A stretch of 64,000 bases of DNA from Anaerocolumna chitinilytica (GTDB lineage: Bacteria; Bacillota; Clostridia; Lachnospirales; Lachnospiraceae): contig NZ_AP023368.1 of assembly GCF_014218355.1 (NCBI RefSeq), forward strand, positions 1,244,001-1,308,000. The letters run 5' to 3'. The position numbers were made by a program, and so were the translations under genes. The notes beneath the pieces were generated by a model. That model did not search any database. It was given only the letters and a program-made list of their open reading frames with translations, and was not told where the DNA came from. Below are positions 58,493 through 64,000 of this stretch, one piece after another; positions within the stretch are counted from its first letter, which is position 1; each line of letters opens with the position of its first letter.

Positions 58493-59548
58493 ATGTCACA
58501 GCAGGAAATGAAGATTGCCATCGTAGGACTTGGCGGAATGGGAGACTGGCACAGACAGCTTATCGAATCCATTGACGGTCTTACTTTGGCTGGAATTTAT
58601 GATATCAAAGAAGAAAGACAAGAGTATGCAAGAGAAAAGAAGGTTCATGTTTATAACAGCTTTGAGGAACTTTTAGCGGATGAGTCAGTTGACTTTTGTC
58701 TTATTGCAACACCCAATGACCTTCACAAACCTCTTGCCATTGCAGCTATGAAGGCTGGTAAGCATGTGGTAAGTGAGAAGCCTGTAACGTTAAGCTCAGC
58801 AGATTTACAGGAAATGATAGATGCATCAAAGGAGACCGGCAAGTTATTTACCGTTCATCAGAACAGACGCTGGGATGAAGATTTCCTAACTATGAAAAAG
58901 ATCTATAAAGAGAATCTGTTGGGAGATGTTTTTAGAATTGAATCCAGAGTTCATGGTTCCAGAGGAATACCGGGAGACTGGAGACAGGAGAAAGAACACG
59001 GCGGCGGCATGGTTCTTGACTGGGGTGTTCATTTACTGGATCAGATACTTCTTATGATGGAAGGAATCAAGTTAAAGAAAGTTTATTCAACCGTAACACA
59101 TATCACCAACCAGCTGGTTGACGACGGTTTTACCACAAGCTTGCTCTTTGAGAATGGAACTGAAGTTATTGTAGAAGTTGGAACCAGTAATTTTGTAAAT
59201 CTTCCAAGATGGTATATGCTTGGCGCCAATGGTACAGCGATTATTGAGGATTGGAATCTGAAAGGTGAAATTGTCAGTGCAAAGGGTCAGAACGAGAAAG
59301 ATGTCGTTCCGGTAATAACAGCAGCAGGTCTTACAAAAACAATGGCACCCAGAAGAGACGATACCATAGCAAAGACAGAGCTTCCGATTGTAAAGAGTGA
59401 TATCAGAGATTTCTACCGCAATGTAATGAAGGCAATCAGAGGAGAAGAAGAGATTATAGTAAAACTTCCCGAGGTGGCCAGAGTTATGAGACTGATGGAA
59501 ACTGTTTTTGAATCAGCTGAAAAGAAACAAGTAATCGACTTCGAATAA
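58493..59548 (+). CDS. Gfo/Idh/MocA family oxidoreductase
   Basis: ATG 58493 is preferred: GGAGG lies at 58477-58481 and the family N-terminus (EMKIAIVGLGGMGDWHRQLI) follows at once. ATG 58475 is part of that site. The 351-aa protein has the NAD(P)-binding Rossmann fold (GLGGMG), ATPNDLHKPLAIAAMKAGKH with VVSEKPVTL (EKP catalytic Lys), and DWGVHLLDQIL, giving the catalytic His of the GxxxxD..H pattern. It oxidises a sugar hydroxyl. It follows the TIM-barrel isomerase gene by 112 nt and precedes a second family member. Confidence 0.92.
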   Translation: MSQQEMKIAIVGLGGMGDWHRQLIESIDGLTLAGIYDIKEERQEYAREKKVHVYNSFEELLADESVDFCLIATPNDLHKPLAIAAMKAGKHVVSEKPVTLSSADLQEMIDASKETGKLFTVHQNRRWDEDFLTMKKIYKENLLGDVFRIESRVHGSRGIPGDWRQEKEHGGGMVLDWGVHLLDQILLMMEGIKLKKVYSTVTHITNQLVDDGFTTSLLFENGTEVIVEVGTSNFVNLPRWYMLGANGTAIIEDWNLKGEIVSAKGQNEKDVVPVITAAGLTKTMAPRRDDTIAKTELPIVKSDIRDFYRNVMKAIRGEEEIIVKLPEVARVMRLMETVFESAEKKQVIDFE

Positions 59549-59599
59549 ATAAAATTTAAGCTTCATTCACATATACTTGAAAGGGATTGGAAATTAACA

Positions 59600-60679
59600 A
59601 TGGAAAAAGTAAAGATTGGAATTATTGGCTGCGGCGGTATTGCTAACGGAAAACATCTGCCGGCAATTAAAAGAAATGGTAATTTTGAAATTGTTGCTTT
59701 CTGCGATTTAGTGGAAGAAAAAGCAGAAAAAGCGAAAAAGGAATACGGCACAGAAAACTCTAAAGTATTTACAGATTATAAGGAGCTTCTTGCTGAAAAG
59801 GATATTACAGCGGTTTATGTATTAACCCCTAATAAGTCTCATGCTTTTATATCCATTGATGCGCTGGAAGCTGATAAGCATGTAATGTGTGAAAAACCTA
59901 TGGCAAAGACTTATGCTGATGCAAAGAAAATGGTAGAGACTGCAAAAAGAACCGGCAAGATTCTTACCATCGGATACCAGAACAGATACCGTTCTGATTC
60001 CGCTTACTTAAAGAGAGCTTGTGAAAATGATGATTTAGGTGAAATCTATTATGCAAGAGCACATGCGGTTAGAAGAAGAGCAGTTCCTACCTGGGGCGTA
60101 TTCTTAAACGAAGAAGAGCAGGGCGGAGGACCTTTAATTGATATCGGAACACATGCACTTGATTTGACCCTGTGGATGATGAATAACTATGAAGTGGAGT
60201 CTGTAAGTGGTTCCGTATACCGCAAGCTGGCTGACCAGAAGGAACAGGGCAATGCTTGGGGAGACTGGGATTCCTCTATCTTCACTGTTGAAGATTCCGC
60301 TTTTGGCTTCATTAAGATGAAGAATGGTGCTACTATCCATTTGGAAGCTTCCTGGGCATTAAATACTTTGGATGTGGATGAAGCAAAAGTAAGCCTTTGC
60401 GGAACCAAAGCCGGTGCAGACATGAAAGATGGTTTAAGAATTAATAGAGTACAGTACAACAAGCAGTGTGTAGAGAAACCTGATTTGGGTTCCGGCGGAG
60501 TTGCTTTTTATGACGGCAAATCCGAGAAAGATTCTGATGTTGAACAGAGAACCTTCTATAATGCCATTACAAAGGGTGAAGAGCTGGTTGTAAAACCGGA
60601 GCAGGCTTTAGTTGTAACACAGGTGCTGGAAGCTATTTATGAAGCCGGCAGAACAGGAAAGACTGTATATTTTGATTAA
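59600..60679 (+). CDS. Gfo/Idh/MocA family oxidoreductase
   Basis: The 359-aa product starts at ATG 59600, 51 nt after the previous gene. It shows KIGIIGCGGIANGKHLPAIK for cofactor binding, LTPNKSHAFISIDALEADKH with VMCEKPMAK (catalytic Lys) and PLIDIGTHALDLTLWMM, supplying Asp and His. It is not a close copy of the upstream enzyme, so the two probably act on different substrates or in opposite directions. In oxidative glycoside pathways one such enzyme oxidises C3 and another reduces the released keto-sugar. A strong terminator closes the unit. Confidence 0.92.
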   Translation: MEKVKIGIIGCGGIANGKHLPAIKRNGNFEIVAFCDLVEEKAEKAKKEYGTENSKVFTDYKELLAEKDITAVYVLTPNKSHAFISIDALEADKHVMCEKPMAKTYADAKKMVETAKRTGKILTIGYQNRYRSDSAYLKRACENDDLGEIYYARAHAVRRRAVPTWGVFLNEEEQGGGPLIDIGTHALDLTLWMMNNYEVESVSGSVYRKLADQKEQGNAWGDWDSSIFTVEDSAFGFIKMKNGATIHLEASWALNTLDVDEAKVSLCGTKAGADMKDGLRINRVQYNKQCVEKPDLGSGGVAFYDGKSEKDSDVEQRTFYNAITKGEELVVKPEQALVVTQVLEAIYEAGRTGKTVYFD

Positions 60680-60711
60680 AATTAAGTAATATTATATAAG
60701 GATAACAAAAG

Positions 60712-60749
60712 GTCCGGCAGGTTTTCATGAAACCTGCCGGACTCTTTTT
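60712..60749 (+). terminator. Intrinsic terminator of the isomerase/oxidoreductase unit
   Basis: A perfect 13-bp stem, 60712-60724 with 60730-60742 (GTCCGGCAGGTTT), has a 5-nt loop and is followed by TCTTTTTC. Confidence 0.95.
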
Positions 60750-60772
60750 CGTGGTGTTTCCGTCTTATTTAC

Positions 60773-60801
60773 TTGACAAATGGTGGTACTTTTTAGATAA
60801 T
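60773..60801 (+). promoter_or_regulatory. Promoter of the TPR lipoprotein/hflX unit
   Basis: TTGACA (60773-60778), 17-bp spacer, GATAAT (60796-60801). GAGGA at 60891-60895 then serves ATG 60902. Confidence 0.7.
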
Positions 60802-60901
60802 TTGTATAGATTATGAAATGTCGTACTAGTATGCAGATGCAATGGACAAAATATCCATATGAAAGTACACTAGCTAGATCATTCAGAAAAGAGGAAATTC
60901 G

Positions 60902-62164
60902 ATGCATCGAATGAGATATCAAATAAAGAATCAGAAAAGGAGCTGTACCTTTTCTACGAATTTCAAAAGAATAAAATATGGGATACTGATTCTTACCGCA
61001 GCGTTATTTATTACCGGCTGCAGTACAAAGTCTGCGGGAGATTATTATAAGGAAGGAATGGCCTATTTTCACAGCGGCAATTATGAAAAGGCAGGTGAAA
61101 GTCTTAAGAAGGCTGTTGAGGGAAAGAAGGATAGAGCGGAATACTATATCGGGTATGCCATGAATTTGATACAACAAAAAAAATATGAGGATGCGGTTGT
61201 TTATTTTGAACGCAGTATACTGGATAAAGACAATGCAATTGTAAGAAAAAATAATAAACAGGCTTATAGAGGCGAAGGAATTGCATATTATAAAGCCCAT
61301 GACTATAAAACAGCAATTGATAAATTTGATAAAGCTCTTGCAATAAAAGAATCAGATGAGATCAATTCGGATATTTTATCCTATAAAGGTATGGCACAGG
61401 CAAGATCAGGCTTATACAAAGAAGCTGCTGCCACCTATACAGAATTAATCCAGGAGGATAAAAATAATGCGGAGGCTTATAAGACCAGAGGGGATATCTA
61501 CAGCAAGATTGGAGAAGATAAGAAGAGTTTATCAGATTATGATAAAGCCATAAAGCTGGAGCCTCGTAATTATGATCTATACTTTGGTAAGTACTTTCTG
61601 CTGCTTGCAAAAAATGATAAGGCAGGAGCAAAGGAGGTACTAGCCAAGGCCGAAGCTATTAATGGAACTACTGAAAAAGATAAATTCAATATGGCAAAGG
61701 TCAAGTATTATAAAGGAGATTATGATACGGCAAAGCAGATGTTCGGAGAAGCCTTTGGCAACGGTTTTGCAGAGAGCTATTATTATCTTGGTTTAATCTA
61801 TGAGCAAAATAAGGACTATAAAAATGCTGCGGGAAATTACAGTAAGTATATAGAAGACGAAGAAGGAAGAGACAATGCGAATGCTTATAACCGGGCTGCA
61901 CAATGTTTGATTAAGCTTAAAAAATACGAAGAAGCCTTGGGATTAATAGAGGACGGAATAAAGGTTAATGATGTAGATGTGAATCAGATGTTAAAACGCA
62001 GTCAGGTTATCGTTTATGAACATCTTGACAGATTTGAAGAAGCATATAAATTAATCAAAGAATACCGAAAAGAATACCCGGAGGACGAAGAAGCGAAGAA
62101 AGAAGAAATATTCTTAAACAGCCGGCTTGCCGATAGGGTAACTATTCCCAAAACAGATCAATAA
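60902..62164 (+). CDS. TPR-repeat lipoprotein
   Basis: The 420-aa product has an unusually long basic head (residues 1-26), a hydrophobic stretch and lipobox FITGC with Cys40. About nine tetratricopeptide units follow, such as AGDYYKEGMAYFHSGNYEKA, AEAYKTRGDIYSKIGEDKKS and ESYYYLGLIYEQNKDYKNAA. It is anchored outside the cytoplasmic membrane and probably binds partner proteins in envelope assembly. The ATG is seven bases after GAGGA. hflX follows by 19 nt and is probably co-transcribed, although no functional link is known. Confidence 0.9.
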   Translation: MHRMRYQIKNQKRSCTFSTNFKRIKYGILILTAALFITGCSTKSAGDYYKEGMAYFHSGNYEKAGESLKKAVEGKKDRAEYYIGYAMNLIQQKKYEDAVVYFERSILDKDNAIVRKNNKQAYRGEGIAYYKAHDYKTAIDKFDKALAIKESDEINSDILSYKGMAQARSGLYKEAAATYTELIQEDKNNAEAYKTRGDIYSKIGEDKKSLSDYDKAIKLEPRNYDLYFGKYFLLLAKNDKAGAKEVLAKAEAINGTTEKDKFNMAKVKYYKGDYDTAKQMFGEAFGNGFAESYYYLGLIYEQNKDYKNAAGNYSKYIEDEEGRDNANAYNRAAQCLIKLKKYEEALGLIEDGIKVNDVDVNQMLKRSQVIVYEHLDRFEEAYKLIKEYRKEYPEDEEAKKEEIFLNSRLADRVTIPKTDQ

Positions 62165-62183
62165 AGGAGATATCATTAAAGGC

Positions 62184-63434
62184 ATGGGTGAATTATATGA
62201 AATAAAAGAACAGGAAGAGCGACTGATATTAGTCGGAGTAGAAACCGGTCCTGGAGACGACACCAAAGACTCCTTAGAAGAACTAAAGGAGCTTGCAGCT
62301 ACTGCGGGAGCAGCTACTCTTGAGATGGTAATTCAAAACAGAGAAAGTGTCCATCCCGGTACTTATATAGGTAAAGGTAAGATAGACGAAGTGAGGGAAC
62401 TGGCAGAGAGCCTTGGAGCTACCGGTGTGGTATGTGATGATGAATTGTCACCGGCACAGCTTAAGAATCTGGAGGATGCCCTTAAGATGAAAGTTATGGA
62501 TCGGACAATGCTGATACTCGATATCTTTGCTCAGCATGCAGTAACAAAAGAAGGTAAGATTCAGGTTGAGCTGGCACAGTTAAAGTACCGCTCCACACGA
62601 CTTATAGGTATGAGAAATTCTCTATCCCGTTTGGGAGGCGGTATTGGAACCAGAGGTCCAGGTGAAAAAAAACTGGAGGTAGACAGACGATTAATCAGAG
62701 ACAGGATTTCACAGTTAAACAGAGAGCTTGCCGAGGTAAAACAAGTCAGAGAGACAACCAGGGAATTACGAAATAAAAATGCTATTCCGGTAGTTGCTAT
62801 CGTGGGTTATACCAATGCCGGAAAATCCACACTGTTAAATCATTTGACCGGTGCAGGGGTATTAGAAGAAGATAAACTTTTTGCTACATTAGACCCTACA
62901 ACAAGAAATGTAGTATTACCCGGGGGTGAGCAGATCCTATTAACGGACACGGTAGGCTTTATAAGAAAACTTCCCCATCATCTGATAGATGCTTTCCGCA
63001 GTACGCTGGAAGAGGCTAAATATGCAGATATTATACTACATGTGGTGGACAGTTCCAATCCTTCCGCTTATAAGCATATGCATGTTGTATATGAAACTTT
63101 AAAGAGTCTCGGTATTAAGGAAAAACCGATTATTACATTGTTTAATAAGCAGGATCTAATTATTTCAGATAACATTATTAAAGATTTTAAAGCAGAAAGG
63201 ACACTGAAGATTTCTGCAAAAGCCGATATGGGATTAGAAGAACTTCTAAATATTACAGAAGAACTTCTTAGAGAGCGTAAGGTGTTAATCGAAAAAGTAT
63301 TTTCCTATCAGGATGCCGGGAAAATCCAGATGATTCGTAAATATGGACAGCTTCTATGTGAAGACTACAGAGAGGATGGCATCTATATAAAAGCTTATGT
63401 ACCGAAGGAGGTACATGGAAAATTAATGATTTAA
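62184..63434 (+). CDS. hflX: GTPase HflX, ribosome-associated
   Basis: The 416-aa product has the HflX N-terminal domain (VGVETGPGDDTKDSLEELKE, ESVHPGTYIGKGKIDEVREL), the glycine-rich linker RLGGGIGTRGPGEKKLEVDR and the G domain. G1 is GYTNAGKST (from 208), G3 DTVGF, G4 NKQD, G5 SAKAD; the switch region LFATLDPTTRNV is conserved. HflX splits stalled or heat-damaged ribosomes and affects macrolide response. The ribosome binding site is not ideal: GGAG lies 14 bases and AAAGG one base before ATG 62184. It follows the TPR lipoprotein gene by 19 nt. Confidence 0.97.
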   Translation: MGELYEIKEQEERLILVGVETGPGDDTKDSLEELKELAATAGAATLEMVIQNRESVHPGTYIGKGKIDEVRELAESLGATGVVCDDELSPAQLKNLEDALKMKVMDRTMLILDIFAQHAVTKEGKIQVELAQLKYRSTRLIGMRNSLSRLGGGIGTRGPGEKKLEVDRRLIRDRISQLNRELAEVKQVRETTRELRNKNAIPVVAIVGYTNAGKSTLLNHLTGAGVLEEDKLFATLDPTTRNVVLPGGEQILLTDTVGFIRKLPHHLIDAFRSTLEEAKYADIILHVVDSSNPSAYKHMHVVYETLKSLGIKEKPIITLFNKQDLIISDNIIKDFKAERTLKISAKADMGLEELLNITEELLRERKVLIEKVFSYQDAGKIQMIRKYGQLLCEDYREDGIYIKAYVPKEVHGKLMI

Positions 63435-63568
63435 TTGTTTAAACTGCTAAAATATTATAAGTAATTTGAGTAACAAAAGCAATTGCAGGAGATATGAAAT
63501 AATTGAATAACGCATAAAAAAAGTGTCTGATATCGTCGAAAGATATAGGTAAAAGGCACTATACGAAA

Positions 63569-63651
63569 ATACTATATATAGTTTAGGTATTATAATTAAA
63601 TAATATATATAGTATTTTTTTATTGACTAGAAAAGATTAATTTGCTATCAT
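63569..63651 (+). promoter_or_regulatory. Tandem NrdR-like boxes and promoter
   Basis: CTATATATAG (63572-63581) fully matches the NrdR core CwAtATaTwG, and ATATATATAG (63603-63612) matches nine of ten. Their centres are 31 bp apart, three helical turns, as in known NrdR sites. TTGACT (63623-63628) and TATCAT (63646-63651), 17 bp apart with an extended TG, follow directly. The same bases can also fold as a hairpin (63569-63580 with 63604-63615) before TTTTTT, so this may also terminate hflX transcription. Confidence 0.55.
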
Positions 63652-63657
63652 TTAACT

Positions 63658-63975
63658 AACGGTCAGTGAGCCTAGTTAAAACGGCCAGAACCCTATGGGC
63701 AGAGATTTGACACCAGGGGAACGGATGATCAGTGGTACATAACAATTGAAAATTAGCTTTTAAGAATCGGACTACGTGATACTGTATTGACAGCAGAGGC
63801 AAAGGGGCTAAAAGCTGTTTAATAGTATCACGTTGTAGTCTATATAGGAAGCTGTTTTGAAATGAAATTGTATGGTTTAAGAAAGAGGGGAGAAAGATAA
63901 AACTTTCTAAGGAAGATTTATTTTTCACATTCCTTGAATTGTAAGCGTGTTAAAGTACGCAGATGGGAGCTAATT
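63658..63975 (+). ncRNA. Long structured leader before an ATP-cone gene
   Basis: From the predicted transcription start to ATG 63976 there are about 318 nt without a supported ORF. A long imperfect hairpin (63767-63841) pairs GACTAC, TGATACT and GACAGC segments with GCTGT, AGTATCA and GTAGTC. Smaller stems are CCCTATGGG, GAAAG with CTTTC, and GCGT with ACGC near the ribosome binding site. It could be a regulatory RNA; I match no known class. Confidence 0.4.
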
Positions 63976-64000
63976 ATGATTCAGGTAGTAAAACGAGATG
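63976..64000 (+). CDS. ATP-cone protein start, probable anaerobic ribonucleotide reductase
   Basis: ATG 63976 lies six bases after GGGAGC. Eight codons are visible, MIQVVKRD, the usual opening of an N-terminal ATP-cone (KRDG motif) as in NrdD and other ribonucleotide reductases. Upstream NrdR-like boxes support this. The class (III, II or I) cannot be decided from the visible part. Confidence 0.6.

Noticed and set aside
63656..63928. Minus-strand 90-codon frame in the ribonucleotide reductase leader
   Set aside because: No ribosome binding site, antisense to a strong promoter and hairpin-rich leader.
1..64000. CRISPR arrays, tRNA and rRNA genes, prophage or plasmid replication genes
   Set aside because: No regularly spaced repeats, no tRNA or rRNA-like sequence and no phage, integrase or replication protein was seen.

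Overview
The window reads as chromosomal DNA from a low-GC, anaerobic, plant- or gut-glycan-using Clostridia of the Lachnospiraceae type (Lachnoclostridium/Anaerocolumna-like). This placement is inferred from the mix of CUT1 sugar transport, GH38/GH78/GH94 enzymes, a polyphosphate operon, HflX, an apparent ATP-cone ribonucleotide reductase start with NrdR-like boxes, strong GGAGG ribosome binding sites and AT-rich intergenic DNA. No rRNA, tRNA or CRISPR array was seen.

Layout. (1) 1-1380: two related small genes on the minus strand (one cut by the window edge) and a small membrane-anchored protein. (2) 1408-17924: a glycan-utilisation locus. A GntR/LacI-hybrid regulator and a CE2-type esterase run leftward. 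A divergent operon runs rightward: MalG-like permease, sugar-binding lipoprotein, MalF-like permease, a divergent GH38-like protein, a second SGNH esterase, a classical GH38 alpha-mannosidase and a DUF1861 protein, followed after a terminator by a GH78 alpha-rhamnosidase. Copies of an AAAGTATA motif, one a perfect palindrome just after the promoter, are candidate operators. (3) 17971-20318: a secreted alpha/beta hydrolase behind a duplicated leader with an upstream ORF, and a cation exchanger behind a structured, terminator-bearing leader that looks like a riboswitch. (4) 20374-36363: an accessory region whose two ends carry exact 16-bp inverted copies of an IS-like terminus. It holds a CYP152-type P450, an eukaryotic-like kinase preceded by a leader peptide, VanZ, an APH(6)-type phosphotransferase, several GNATs (one frameshifted), cupins, an SDR, a Crp-type regulator, small membrane proteins and many decayed gene fragments. 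(5) 36383-44322: S8 protease, ROK regulator with MFS transporter, ABC exporter, MATE pump. (6) 44323-45254: an AT-rich gap with a 231-bp near-perfect fold-back inverted repeat. (7) 45255-52773: amino-acid permease, DUF5662 protein, ppx-ppk1 polyphosphate operon, ECF sigma factor with its membrane partner. (8) 53063-60749: GH94 phosphorylase, cupin, AraC regulator, TIM-barrel isomerase and two Gfo/Idh/MocA oxidoreductases, a set resembling oxidative (3-keto) glycoside pathways. (9) 60773-64000: TPR lipoprotein, hflX, then tandem NrdR-like boxes, a promoter, a 318-nt structured leader and the first codons of an ATP-cone protein, probably class III ribonucleotide reductase.

Starts were moved to internal codons wherever a ribosome binding site or family length supported it. 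All functions rest on reading motifs by eye; no database search was run.
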